Source: Haloarcula halophila (GTDB taxonomy: Archaea > Halobacteriota > Halobacteria > Halobacteriales > Haloarculaceae). Taken from it: a stretch of DNA of 64,000 nt. The position numbers were made by a program, and so were the translations under genes. Shown piece by piece: positions 1 through 7,956 of the stretch. The notes under the pieces were generated by a model. The model saw only the letters and a list, made by a program, of their open reading frames with translations. It was not told the DNA's origin and searched no databases. Every line of letters starts with the position of its first letter. The stretch's first letter is position 1. Location of the stretch: positions 1,364,001 to 1,428,000 of the forward strand of contig NZ_CP119559.1 in assembly GCF_029278565.1 (NCBI RefSeq), read 5' to 3'.

Positions 1-360
1 GACCGGCTCGACGAAGCACTGCTTCGGACCGGGCGGTTCGACCGGATCGTCGAGGTCCCGATGCCCGACGCCGACGCCAGACGGGAGATCTTCGCGGCAC
101 ATCTCGGGGATCGGGTCCACGACTCGGTCGATCTCCGGGCGCTCGCGGAACGAACCGAGGGGTACACCGGCAGCGACATCGCGGCCGTCGTCAGGGAAGC
201 AGGACTCCTCGCGATCGGGGAACACCTCCGGGATGGATCGAAGTCGTCCCGGACGCCGAAACTCCGGGCCAGGCACGTCTCGGAGGCGCTATCGGCCGTC
301 GAACCGTCTCTCTCCGAGCGGAGTCGGCGCGAGTACGAGTCGTTCGACCGGTTCGACTAG
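1..360 (+). CDS. CDC48/VCP-type AAA+ ATPase, C-terminal part (5' end outside window)
   Basis: The frame is open from base 1 and ends at a TAG at 358-360, giving the last 119 residues. It begins with the second-region-of-homology segment (LDEALLRTGRFDR), where the RTGRFDR arginines are the arginine-finger region of AAA ATPases. It continues with the C-terminal helical lid, including YTGSDIAAVVREA in place of the family's usual GADL. Such proteins are hexameric unfoldases of the archaeal CDC48 family, acting in the cytoplasm. The Walker motifs and any N-domain lie outside the window, so the exact subfamily cannot be fixed. The tail is short and acidic, as usual in halophiles. Confidence 0.88.
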   Translation, partial: DRLDEALLRTGRFDRIVEVPMPDADARREIFAAHLGDRVHDSVDLRALAERTEGYTGSDIAAVVREAGLLAIGEHLRDGSKSSRTPKLRARHVSEALSAVEPSLSERSRREYESFDRFD

Positions 361-374
361 CCGGCGACGGCTCC

Positions 375-620
375 TCACTCGAGTGTGCGCTCGCGGTGAA
401 GCGTCAGCACCGAGATCACGACGCCGGCGAGCGCGACTCCCTCGATCGCGAGGACGAGCCAGAACGCCGGCCGGAAGGCGAGGCCGAACGACTGGAACAC
501 CGGCAGGATGAACAGTCCGACGGCAGCGAGTGCGACCGAGACGACCAGCCCAGCGAGCGACCGGACGTTCAGTTCCTCCGGAGTGGGCGGGTGGTCGCTC
601 ATGTCGTCGGAATCGTTCAC
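375..620 (-). CDS. Small two-helix membrane protein downstream of bacteriorhodopsin
   Basis: This 81-residue protein has two hydrophobic segments, about residues 22-44 and 51-73, and a charged C-terminal tail (HRERTLE). The start is taken as GTG at 620 because a TATA-like element sits 22-30 nt upstream (642-650, minus strand), which suits a leaderless transcript. An ATG at 602 is the alternative. It lies on the same strand as the opsin gene, 45 bp after its stop, but seems to have its own promoter. I do not recognise the family. The position next to the opsin is suggestive only. Confidence 0.6.
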   Translation of the reverse strand: MNDSDDMSDHPPTPEELNVRSLAGLVVSVALAAVGLFILPVFQSFGLAFRPAFWLVLAIEGVALAGVVISVLTLHRERTLE

Positions 621-641
621 TGCTACGGTGGTGTCCGTCTC

Positions 642-650
642 GATAAAAAG
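642..650 (-). promoter_or_regulatory. TATA-like box of the small membrane protein gene
   Basis: On the minus strand this reads CTTTTTATC, centred about 25 nt before the GTG at 620. It also gives a T-run just after the opsin stop codon, so it may double as a transcription end signal for the opsin. Confidence 0.4.
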
Positions 651-665
651 CGCTACGGTAGGCGA

Positions 666-1430
666 TCAGTCCGCGGCGGTCTCCTCAGCGGACGGGGTCG
701 GTGCGGAGTCGCTGCCGACGACGGCGCGACTGCGCAGGAGGATGAACCCGAACCCGATCTTGGCGAACAGGTCCAGGATCATGAACAGGAGCGTCTCGCC
801 GAACAGGCCGACGAGGCCGAGCCCCTCGGTGCCGACGAGCCACGCGACCGGGTAGACGGCCCAGGCCACGAGGATGACGTTCCGCAGGGTGTTGAACGTC
901 GCCTGCGTGTCTTCGTCGGCCTCGGACGCTGCCTCGCCGACGACGACGACGAGGTAGTACAGCACGAACAGCATCGCGATAGTGCTGATGGTCCAGAAGG
1001 CGTACCGTGCGACGGGCACCTTCATCAGCGTCGCGGCGAGGCCGGTCACGATCATGAACGCGTCGATCGTGATGATCGACGCGAGGTCGCGGTTACTGGC
1101 ACCGGCGAGCAAGCCGATGTCGAGCAACAGTAACGGCGTCGTAAACAGCCAGTCGGCGTACCGCGCCCAGTAGACGTCGATGACTCGTCCGTTGACGAGT
1201 TCGACCTCCGTGAGGCCGAACCCGAAGAACATCGACAGGTAGGACGCCGCAGCGATCCCCGCGATGAGGATCGTGATCACGTAGAACTCCTTTTCACGTG
1301 GGTCTTGCACGTCCCATCCCTTGGACATGAAATACACCATGCCAAGCAGCATTCCGATGGTACCGAGCGCGAGCCATATTCCCTCTCCCTCTACCCCGAG
1401 ACTTGACATCTGCAGCGGTATTGGCAGCAT
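666..1430 (-). CDS. bop: Bacteriorhodopsin, light-driven proton pump
   Basis: This 254-residue, seven-helix retinal protein keeps every proton-pump residue in correct spacing. R90, D93 and D104 match R82, D85 and D96 of Halobacterium BR (RYADWLFTTPLLLLD). D123 matches D115, E202 and E212 match the release pair E194/E204, D220 matches D212, and K224 is the retinal Schiff-base lysine. A proton pump is therefore expected rather than a chloride pump or sensory rhodopsin. The overall sequence recalls the second bacteriorhodopsin of Haloarcula. ATG at 1430 (MLPIPL) is chosen over 1460 and 1409 because a TATA-like box lies 21-27 nt upstream. Retinal would come from the crtB-crtY-blh genes at 20.8-23.6 kb. 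Confidence 0.96.
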   Translation of the reverse strand: MLPIPLQMSSLGVEGEGIWLALGTIGMLLGMVYFMSKGWDVQDPREKEFYVITILIAGIAAASYLSMFFGFGLTEVELVNGRVIDVYWARYADWLFTTPLLLLDIGLLAGASNRDLASIITIDAFMIVTGLAATLMKVPVARYAFWTISTIAMLFVLYYLVVVVGEAASEADEDTQATFNTLRNVILVAWAVYPVAWLVGTEGLGLVGLFGETLLFMILDLFAKIGFGFILLRSRAVVGSDSAPTPSAEETAAD

Positions 1431-1450
1431 GGTACATGCGTATGAATGGA

Positions 1451-1457
1451 TTATACA
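1451..1457 (-). promoter_or_regulatory. TATA-like box of bop
   Basis: On the minus strand this reads TGTATAA, 21-27 nt before the ATG at 1430. That fits the nearly leaderless bop transcripts known from Halobacterium. Confidence 0.55.
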
Positions 1458-1472
1458 CAAAAAAGGCTATAC

Positions 1473-1487
1473 CCAAACTGATACGTG
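1473..1487 (-). promoter_or_regulatory. Possible Bat-type UAS of bop, half conserved
   Basis: Read on the bop coding strand this is CACGTATCAGTTTGG. Against the Halobacterium bop UAS consensus ACCcnactagTTnGG, 9 of 13 defined positions match, and the right half (AGTTnGG) is complete. It sits about 16 bp upstream of the TATA-like box, close to where the UAS lies in the known bop promoter. The left half is poor, so this is tentative. Confidence 0.35.
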
Positions 1488-1594
1488 TTTACGGGTAGTT
1501 CGACGTATCAACCGGTAGCAACCCGAACGGGCTCGAACTGATGGGTAATTAAATAGGTACTACATTGAAAAGTGCGTCTTCCGAAGGTCCCCGT

Positions 1595-1921
1595 ATGGCG
1601 GACGAGTCAGAGACGACCGAAGCCAAGCAGGGGGCGGAAGAGACAACCCAAGACACGGGGGAGGAAGCCGGAGCAGTCCTCGACGCCGATGCGGCAACGT
1701 CGACACAGTCAACCGACGAGCTCCGGGAGATGGTCGACGAGCAACAGAAGCGGATCGAGGAACTGGAGGACCTCCTGTTGGACCTCTCGACGCGGGTGGC
1801 CGACGGGAACAATATGGGTGTCTGTCCGGACTGTCACGGCGCAGTCATCAAAGTGAACCCGTGGTTCAGGTCGGCGAAGATCAAGTGCACACAGTGCCAG
1901 CGAGTCTTCCACGAGTACTGA
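1595..1921 (+). CDS. Coiled-coil protein with C-terminal zinc ribbon, divergent from bop
   Basis: A 108-residue protein. Residues 1-40 are acidic and low complexity. A coiled coil follows at about 41-68 (ELREMVDEQQKRIEELEDLL). The C-terminal zinc-binding module has two CxxC pairs (CPDC and CTQC). The ATG at 1595 is chosen because translation from there starts a typical acidic N-terminus. An upstream TTG at 1565 is less likely. An AT-rich box (ATTAAATA, about 1548-1555) could be its TATA element. The 164-bp gap to the divergent opsin gene carries both promoters. The architecture suggests a small nucleic-acid- or protein-binding factor. Function unknown. Confidence 0.75.
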   Translation: MADESETTEAKQGAEETTQDTGEEAGAVLDADAATSTQSTDELREMVDEQQKRIEELEDLLLDLSTRVADGNNMGVCPDCHGAVIKVNPWFRSAKIKCTQCQRVFHEY

Positions 1922-2024
1922 CTCGGGGCCCTAGTGCTGGTTCGCGCACGCGAGCGACGGACTCGAACGGGCGACCGGGACCCGACTGGGGAGAGACTAA
2001 GCGACTGGGGGTGCAACGCCTGCT

Positions 2025-2447
2025 GTGAGCTTCGAATACACGACGGATATCGCGGTCCGCTACGACGATCTCGACACCTACGGCCACGTCAACAACGTCC
2101 GGTACGGGACGTATTTAGAGGAGGCACGAATCGACTACCTCGCGGACGTCGTCGGCCGCGGGGAAGGGGGCCTGCTGTCCGCGTCGGGCGAGGGGACCGG
2201 GATCGTCATCGCCAACTTAGAGATCGACTTCGAGCAGCCTGTCCAGCTAACCGACAGCGTCACCGTCGGCGTCCGAGTCTCCCGGCTTGGCGAGAAGAGC
2301 TTCGCCTTCGAGTACGAGATCCGAAACGACGGTGCCGTCGCTGCGACCGGTGAAACGACTGTCGTCACCTACAGCCGTGCCGAGCAGGCCCCCATCCCGA
2401 TCCCCGACAGCTGGCGCGAGTCGATTGCGGATTTCGAAGGGCTATAG
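2025..2447 (+). CDS. Acyl-CoA thioesterase, 4-hydroxybenzoyl-CoA thioesterase (hotdog) family
   Basis: At 140 residues it is the normal length for a single hotdog domain. The family signature is near the N-terminus: YDDLDTYGHVNNVRYGTYLE, with the likely catalytic Asp at about residue 17 and the HVNN turn. Family members hydrolyse acyl-CoA thioesters in the cytoplasm. The substrate cannot be told from sequence. The start is GTG at 2025, directly before a conserved beta strand. No obvious operon partner. Confidence 0.9.
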   Translation: MSFEYTTDIAVRYDDLDTYGHVNNVRYGTYLEEARIDYLADVVGRGEGGLLSASGEGTGIVIANLEIDFEQPVQLTDSVTVGVRVSRLGEKSFAFEYEIRNDGAVAATGETTVVTYSRAEQAPIPIPDSWRESIADFEGL

Positions 2448-2725
2448 CCCCCGAATCGTCTGTTTTCCGGAGTCCGACGGACTGATCGGTCGGTACGTGC
2501 GTCTGACGCTATACACCAGATAGCACGATAGGAAACGACAGTGGGCGACTCGAACCTCCGCCTCCTCGATACGCTCTCCCGGTGTCTCAGAGACCCATAG
2601 TTTGAATTGGAAGTCTCCCACTAGACTCACCCGCATGGATTCGGGAGAATCGACCGGACACGTACCGCTGATCGGGCTATCGACTGCCGGCGGCAACGAC
2701 GGGGGTTCGGCCAGGACACCAACCG

Positions 2726-4165
2726 ATGAGTAGTCACGGTGAACGATCGCCGGAAGCCGAACTCGGCTTACTCGACGCGACGATGATCGGGATGGGCGCG
2801 ATGATCGGCGCCGGGATCTTCGTTCTGACGGGGCTCGCCGCCGAAATCGCCGGCCCCGCCGCACTCCTCGTGTTCGTCCTCAACGGTGTCGTCACCGCCT
2901 TCACGGCGCTGTCGTACGCCGAGTTGGCCTCGGCGATCCCCAAGAGCGGCGGCGGGTACGCCTTCGTCAGGGAGGTGTTCGCCGACCTCCCGTCGTTCAT
3001 CATGGGGTGGTTGCTCTGGTTCGCATACATGGTCGCCGGTGGCCTGTACGCGCTCGGTTTCGCGCCGAACTTCCTGGAGCTCCTCCACGTCTATGGCATC
3101 ACGGCTCCGCCCAGCGAGGTCGGCGCGGTCGCCGTCCCGGTCATCGACGTTGGGATTCCCGTCGGCATCGGGTTAGCGTTCGGTGCCGTCCTGCTGCTGG
3201 TGTCGTTGAACGCCGCCTCGACAGCCGCGAGCGGGAGCGTCGAGACGATATTCACGGCGATCAAAGTCAGCATCTTGGTCGTGTTCGTCGGCTACGGCGT
3301 CACGTCGCCACAGTTCTCCGGGGCGGAGTTCCAGCCGCTGTTCCCGGGGGAAAAGACCGCCCTCAGTATCCTCCCCGCGATGGGGTTGACCTTCATCGCC
3401 TTCGAGGGGTACGACCTCATCACGACGGTCACCGAGGAGGTCAAGAACCCCCGGGAGAACATCCCGAAAGCCATCTTCATCAGCCTGGCCGTGACGCTAG
3501 TCGTCTACGTCGCCGTGGTCAGCGTGGCCATCGGGACCCTCGGATCGGTCGGTCTCGCCGACGCCGGCGAGGCCGGAATCGCCCAGGCGGCGACCAGTTT
3601 CATGCCATCGTTCCCGGTCATCGGCAACGGCGGCGCGGTCATCGTCTTCGGCGCGGTGTTTTCGACGCTTACGGCACTAAACGCCGTGGTCATCGCCTCC
3701 TCCCGGGTGGCGTTCTCGATGGGACGCGAAGGGCAGTTGCTCCCCTCGTTTGGCCAGATCCATCACCGGTTCGGAACCCCCTTCTGGGCCATCATCGCTA
3801 GTGCAGTGGTGATGTTGAGTTCCGTCGTGTTGCCGACCCAGAGCGCGGGGAACATGTCCAGCCTCTTTTTCCTGCTCTCGTTTGTCATCGTCAACGGCTC
3901 GGTGATCAAACTCAGACGGGAACGCCCGGACATGGCACGCCCGTACGAACTGCCGTACTACCCGATCACACCGATCCTCGGCATCGCACTGAATCTGCTG
4001 TTGACCGGGGTGCTAGTGGTCTATCTACTCCGGACGGACGTGCTCGCACTGCTACTCAGCGTAGGCTGGGTGGCGCTCGGTATCCTCGCGTACTACGGAC
4101 TCAGAGCGCTCGGGGACTCCGAAGAGGGGACCGGTCAGCAGACGGCAGTCGCGGAGGACGATTAA
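2726..4165 (+). CDS. APC-superfamily amino-acid permease
   Basis: This 479-residue protein has about 12 transmembrane helices. The first carries the APC substrate motif (GMGAMIGAGIF at about residues 14-24), and helix 3 begins near the conserved GGGYAFVREVF. Such proteins are secondary amino-acid or polyamine transporters in the cytoplasmic membrane. The gene is followed after 2 bp by a TrkA-type NAD-binding subunit, so the two are probably one transcription unit and one regulated transporter. Substrate not determinable from sequence. Confidence 0.92.
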   Translation: MSSHGERSPEAELGLLDATMIGMGAMIGAGIFVLTGLAAEIAGPAALLVFVLNGVVTAFTALSYAELASAIPKSGGGYAFVREVFADLPSFIMGWLLWFAYMVAGGLYALGFAPNFLELLHVYGITAPPSEVGAVAVPVIDVGIPVGIGLAFGAVLLLVSLNAASTAASGSVETIFTAIKVSILVVFVGYGVTSPQFSGAEFQPLFPGEKTALSILPAMGLTFIAFEGYDLITTVTEEVKNPRENIPKAIFISLAVTLVVYVAVVSVAIGTLGSVGLADAGEAGIAQAATSFMPSFPVIGNGGAVIVFGAVFSTLTALNAVVIASSRVAFSMGREGQLLPSFGQIHHRFGTPFWAIIASAVVMLSSVVLPTQSAGNMSSLFFLLSFVIVNGSVIKLRRERPDMARPYELPYYPITPILGIALNLLLTGVLVVYLLRTDVLALLLSVGWVALGILAYYGLRALGDSEEGTGQQTAVAEDD

Positions 4166-4167
4166 CT

Positions 4168-4821
4168 ATGACCCAGGACAAATCAGTACTCATCGTCGGC
4201 GGTGGACGTGTCGGCTTCCAGACAGCGGAACTGCTCGCCGACCGCGGACACAAGATAACGATCATCGAGCGCGATCCCGCCACCTGTGAGGCACTGACCG
4301 ACGAGTGGATGGCGACAGTCATCCAGGGCGACGCCACGAACCCCGAGATCCTCGCCCAGGGCGGGCTGGAGAAAGCCGACGTCGTCGCCGGCTTGACCGG
4401 ACAGAGTGGCGTGAACCTCGCGGTCTGTATGATGGCGACGCGGCTGTCGCCGGACGCGAGAACCGTTGCGCGGATCGATCACGGGGACGGTGCCGGCTAC
4501 AAGCAGTTCGTCGACGCCATCGTCTACCCCGAGCGAGCGGGGGCACGTGTCGCCGCAAACGAGATCGTCGGCAGCGACGTCCAGACACTGGCCGATGTCA
4601 CAGGAACACTCGACATCATGGAGGTGCTCGTCGAGGAGGGCGCGCCGGCCGCCGGGAAGCGGCTCGCCGACGTCCGGTTCCCCGCTGGAACGCTCGTTAT
4701 CTCCGACGACGACGGTGAACGGGTCGCACAACCCGATACGGAACTCCGTCCCGGTCGTCGGTACGTCGTCGCCGTCGAACCGGATGTCGTCGACGAGGTC
4801 ATGAACCTCCTCCGAGGGTGA
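4168..4821 (+). CDS. TrkA-type (RCK_N/RCK_C) regulatory protein paired with the permease
   Basis: A 217-residue soluble protein. The N-terminal Rossmann RCK_N domain has the dinucleotide loop (VGGGRVGFQTAELL, residues about 10-23) and an acidic end of beta-2 (IIERD), consistent with NAD(H). A C-terminal TrkA-C/RCK_C domain spans about residues 140-217. RCK proteins usually gate K+ channels or transporters. Here the partner is the amino-acid permease ending 2 bp upstream, so ligand-dependent control of that permease is inferred. No K+ transporter subunit is nearby. Confidence 0.88.
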   Translation: MTQDKSVLIVGGGRVGFQTAELLADRGHKITIIERDPATCEALTDEWMATVIQGDATNPEILAQGGLEKADVVAGLTGQSGVNLAVCMMATRLSPDARTVARIDHGDGAGYKQFVDAIVYPERAGARVAANEIVGSDVQTLADVTGTLDIMEVLVEEGAPAAGKRLADVRFPAGTLVISDDDGERVAQPDTELRPGRRYVVAVEPDVVDEVMNLLRG

Positions 4822-4910
4822 CCTGCCGCCAATAGCGTCGATCGTCTCCGGTCAGGCACGCCAGCTCTCCCCGGAGCTTTGCGGATTGGTCTGCTGTCTT
4901 CGTTCTCCCA

Positions 4911-4931
4911 GTACCCGGTTGATCAGGGTAC
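4911..4931. repeat. Inverted repeat (6-bp arms) after the trkA-like gene
   Basis: GTACCC (4911-4916) and GGGTAC (4926-4931) can form a hairpin with a 9-nt loop in the 264-bp gap before the RIO2 gene. A transcription-end or RNA-structure role is possible. No T-run follows. Confidence 0.3.
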
Positions 4932-5085
4932 CGGTGGCTTCTATGGTCACTCAGAAGCGGTGAGCGAGAGCAGTGGTCCCCCGGGTGACCCGCTACCACG
5001 GAGTTCTGTATAGCGATATACTATTTAAAATCAGCTTCCACTCGACGCGCCGAGCTTTTAGGAGTCCGGCGAGTACCGTCGTGTA

Positions 5086-5994
5086 ATGGTCGAAAACGTC
5101 GCCCCCGTGGTTGCCGAACTGGAGCAGGACGACATCAACCTGCTGTCGGGGGTCGAACACGGGATGCGGTTCTCGGAGTACGTCGCCCGCGAGAAACTCG
5201 TCGAGTTCTCCCGACTGACGGCAGAGGAAGTCGACTACCGGTTGGACCGCTGTGAAGACCGCGGATTGGTCGAGCGCAAGACCATCCAGTACCAGGGGTT
5301 CAAGCTCACCTTCGAAGGGTACGACGCACTCGCGTTACACACCTTCGCCCAGCGCGAGACCCTCGAAGGCGTCGGGTCGCCCCTTGGTGTCGGGAAAGAA
5401 AGCGACGTCTACGAAGCTCAGTCGTACAAGCCACTGGCACTGAAGTTCCACCGCGAGGGGTACACGAACTTCCGGGAAGTGATGAAAGAGCGTGAGTACA
5501 CCGCCGACCGGGAACACGTCTCCTGGCAGTACACTGCCCGCAAGGCCGCCGAACGGGAGTACGAAGCCCTGGAGACGCTGTATCCGGACGTGTCCGTCCC
5601 ACAGCCCCTCGATACGAACCGCCACGCCATCGTCATGGAAAAGATCGACGGCGTCGAACTCTCCCGGACCAAACTCTCGGAGGAACAGGTAGTCCCAGTG
5701 CTCGAACTCGTCCTCGACGAGATGGCGGCGGCCTACGACGGCGGGTTCGTCCACGCCGACATGAGCGAATACAACGTCTTCGTCACCGAGCAAGGCGTCG
5801 TCGTCTTCGACTGGCCACAGGCAGTCCCGACGGACCACGAGAACGCCCGGGAACTGCTGACCCGTGACGTCGAGAACATCGTGAACTACTTCAAGCGGAA
5901 GTATCCCGCACTCGTCGGTGAGGTGCAGATCGACGACCTCACGGCGGCGATCGCTGGCGACGAGTTCGAGGAACTGGCTGCCTACGCCGAATAA
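5086..5994 (+). CDS. rio2: RIO-type serine/threonine kinase Rio2
   Basis: This 302-residue protein has a winged-helix N-terminal domain (about residues 1-90), the hallmark of RIO2 over RIO1. The atypical kinase domain follows: nucleotide loop GVGKESDVYEA at about 101-111, ALKFH lysine, catalytic HADMSEYN (H223, D225, N230) and the RIO2 metal-binding DWPQ (D242). RIO2 acts as an ATPase/kinase in small-subunit maturation. A TATA-like GCTTTTAGG lies about 26-34 nt before the ATG. The gene stands alone. Confidence 0.95.
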   Translation: MVENVAPVVAELEQDDINLLSGVEHGMRFSEYVAREKLVEFSRLTAEEVDYRLDRCEDRGLVERKTIQYQGFKLTFEGYDALALHTFAQRETLEGVGSPLGVGKESDVYEAQSYKPLALKFHREGYTNFREVMKEREYTADREHVSWQYTARKAAEREYEALETLYPDVSVPQPLDTNRHAIVMEKIDGVELSRTKLSEEQVVPVLELVLDEMAAAYDGGFVHADMSEYNVFVTEQGVVVFDWPQAVPTDHENARELLTRDVENIVNYFKRKYPALVGEVQIDDLTAAIAGDEFEELAAYAE

Positions 5995-6385
5995 CCTCGT
6001 TTGCCCCCAATCTCGCAGACGCCGTGGCGGTTTCCGCGTCTTAAACCACATGTCGCGATATGAAATCCGCGATGTCGCAACCAAGTTTCTGAGGAGAGGC
6101 CAATTCCCGCCTGACTGTCGAGTCGATCTCTCCCCACGACTGGACGCCTAGCTTTCGTCTCGAACTTCTGTACGCTCTCGGTAGCGGGAATCGTGGGCGT
6201 GGAAGTACCGAGCACCAGTCGGGATAGCCATCGTCGAGAGGTCGGAGAGCTGATGATCGTCTGAGTGCAGCACAGAGATTCGACAGTCCGGAGTTGCTCT
6301 CGGAGAGTGAGTCGGACGAACGCCTCGGCCAGTCGGTTCATGCGTTCGGTCTATCTGCCGGTGAGGGATGGGCAACCGAGAATTT
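5995..6385. other. Intergenic region before the first binding-protein gene
   Basis: About 390 bp without a convincing gene. The minus strand holds open stretches (for example 6148-6375), but they lack a recognisable domain and no start signal is evident. It could be a decayed gene or element. The only clear signals are the operators at its downstream end. Confidence 0.4.
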
Positions 6386-6400
6386 TTTGGCCGGCCTAAA
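6386..6400. promoter_or_regulatory. Upstream iron-repressor-type operator of the first binding-protein gene
   Basis: TTTGGCCGGCCTAAA is a near match to the palindrome TTAGGnnnnCCTAA seen at haloarchaeal DtxR/SirR/Idr-regulated iron genes, with one altered base in the left arm. Its centre lies about 37 bp upstream of the second operator, on the far side of the expected TATA position. Confidence 0.55.
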
Positions 6401-6422
6401 GTTCGGAACGCTTTTGTAATTG

Positions 6423-6436
6423 TTAGGCAGACCTAA
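6423..6436. promoter_or_regulatory. Downstream iron-repressor-type operator overlapping the start of the first binding-protein gene
   Basis: TTAGGCAGACCTAA has perfect 5-bp arms TTAGG/CCTAA around a 4-bp spacer and ends 4 bp before the ATG at 6441. For a leaderless mRNA, a metal-loaded repressor bound here would block the transcription start. A TATA-like CTTTTGTAAT (6411-6420) lies between the two operators. Confidence 0.65.
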
Positions 6437-6440
6437 ATTT

Positions 6441-7628
6441 ATGGAGCGCGCTAACGACGGCGAGAACGCACCGACGCGGCGTGACTACATCAAGTACGGT
6501 GGGGCAATTGTGGGGACTGGGGTATTTGCCGGCTGTTCGGGCGCTCCCCAGTCGGAGTCTACAGAATCGGCCGCTCAGTCGACACAGACTGACAGTTCGG
6601 GGACGGATGCTGGGACTGGATGGGATGGGTCGTACACTGTCGAGATCGAACCGATGGGTGCGGTGGAATTCGACGGACCACCCGAGCGATGGACCGCGTT
6701 ACTCCCGACTTTCGCGGATATGGCGTTCGCACTGGGCGGTGGACAGACGCTTGGTATTCAGAATCACGATCGGTTTGCGAACGAAGCCTTCGAAGGGCTT
6801 CCGGGTGTGGAATTCGACGCGGACGAGATCATAGAACTGGTTGACGACGGCGTGAATAAGGAACTGTTCTATAAGATGGACGCGGACGTGCATTTCATAG
6901 ACCCACATCTGCTGCGGCTCTGGTACGACTGGGATCAGGGCGACGTCGATGAGGTCAAGCAAAACCTTGGGCCGTTTTTTGGCAATTTCATCCGTCGGCA
7001 CAGTGACGACTGGCACGATTACCGCTACTACACCCTCTACGAGGCCTTCGAATTGATGGCCGAGGTCTTTCAGGCACAGGATCGTTACCAAGCATTCGTC
7101 GAACTCCACGAGCGTATGCTCGACTCGATCGAGGAGCACCTGCCGCCGGCCGAGCAGCGACCGACAGCCCTCCTCGTCTTTCCGGCCGACGGGTCGGGGT
7201 TCCAGTTCTACACGTTCCGGTTTGACGATGGCGGGGTCAGCACCAAGCAGTGGCGCGATCTCGGCCTCACCGACGCACTTGCGGCGACGGACGTGGGACA
7301 CTATAGTTTCTCTGACAGGGGGACCCTCGATCTCGAAGCCTTGATCGAGATCGATCCCGAGGTACTACTGGTGCGAAACTACGGAGGGGCGTCGGAATCT
7401 GCGTTCCAAGAGGAGGTTGTCGAGCCACTACGAGAGGAAGACGGATCGAACGGCGTGCAGGCAGTCCAGGACGGTGCGGTCTACAGCGCTGGCTATCTCG
7501 ACCAGGGACCGATCATCAACTTCTACCACACCGAACGGGCGGCAAAGGATATCTACTCGGATTTGTTCGAGGACGTGACGCTGTTCGACCGCGAACGCGT
7601 CGCAGAGATCGTCGCCGGGAATATCTGA
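6441..7628 (+). CDS. Tat-exported lipoprotein, iron-complex-type ABC substrate-binding protein (copy 1)
   Basis: A 395-residue protein whose N-terminus carries a twin-arginine motif (RRDYIKYGG, R13-R14) and a lipobox ending at C32 (VFAGC). A Ser/Thr-rich linker follows, then a class III (TroA/FepB-like) binding-protein fold. The ATG at 6441 is chosen because the operator lies just upstream and the Tat signal is placed normally. A TTG at 6420 lies inside the promoter. It closely parallels the next gene in signal, core and length. The operators suggest iron-regulated uptake of an iron chelate, but the ligand is unproven. No permease or ATPase gene is adjacent. Codon use looks somewhat less GC-rich at third positions than in copy 2. 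Confidence 0.88.
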   Translation: MERANDGENAPTRRDYIKYGGAIVGTGVFAGCSGAPQSESTESAAQSTQTDSSGTDAGTGWDGSYTVEIEPMGAVEFDGPPERWTALLPTFADMAFALGGGQTLGIQNHDRFANEAFEGLPGVEFDADEIIELVDDGVNKELFYKMDADVHFIDPHLLRLWYDWDQGDVDEVKQNLGPFFGNFIRRHSDDWHDYRYYTLYEAFELMAEVFQAQDRYQAFVELHERMLDSIEEHLPPAEQRPTALLVFPADGSGFQFYTFRFDDGGVSTKQWRDLGLTDALAATDVGHYSFSDRGTLDLEALIEIDPEVLLVRNYGGASESAFQEEVVEPLREEDGSNGVQAVQDGAVYSAGYLDQGPIINFYHTERAAKDIYSDLFEDVTLFDRERVAEIVAGNI

Positions 7629-7917
7629 GACGGTTTGCGAATACAGGACGCTCCGAAGAACGGCTTCTGTCTCGGACAGTGACACCGAACTGCTTGCGTT
7701 CGTGCTCGGTGGGGTTCACTCGGCGGTCCCGACTCGGCTCAGGAACGAACAGAGTGCGTCGGTGGCCGTGTCGAACAGCTGTTCGCCCTGCTCGGCGACA
7801 TATCGAGTCCGCCATAGACCGGTACCTTACTGGCGTACTGGAACACTCCGGCGTTCAGCCCCAGACAGACTGACAGGGGAACAACGACCGCTGGAGGGCG
7901 ACCGGAGCCGAGGCTTA
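7629..7917. other. Intergenic region between the two binding-protein genes
   Basis: About 290 bp. The only coding-like content is the decayed gene end on the minus strand (7716-7826). The rest shows no gene or strong structure that I can support. Confidence 0.4.
7716..7826 (-). pseudogene. Remnant of a gene 3' end, possibly creatininase family
   Basis: After an in-frame TAA (7827-7829) the minus strand reads 36 codons to a TGA at 7716-7718. The product contains YVAEQGEQLFDTATDALC, has haloarchaeal codon use and looks like a helical C-terminus. It resembles the last helix of creatininase-family amidohydrolases (AEKGE-type motif). A VYGG stretch just upstream is readable only in another frame, which would fit a frameshifted remnant. 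No start codon or promoter is evident. The family assignment is from memory of the motif only. Confidence 0.3.
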
Positions 7918-7920
7918 TTT

Positions 7921-7934
7921 TTAGGTTCGGCTAA
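7921..7934. promoter_or_regulatory. Upstream iron-repressor-type operator of the second binding-protein gene
   Basis: TTAGGTTCGGCTAA sits inside a longer inverted repeat (7918-7937, T-run to A-run) with one imperfect pair against TTAGGnnnnCCTAA. Its centre lies 36 bp before that of the second operator, matching the layout at copy 1. Confidence 0.6.
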
Positions 7935-7956
7935 AAACCGAAGCAGTTATGTATTT

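Noticed and set aside
3007-3801. Plus-strand frame of 264 codons inside the permease gene
   Set aside because: Arg-rich shadow frame. The permease frame has clear membrane helices and family motifs.
5982-6375. Minus-strand frames before the first binding-protein gene as a transposase remnant
   Set aside because: I could not match any transposase motif, and there are no terminal repeats. Left as unassigned intergenic DNA.
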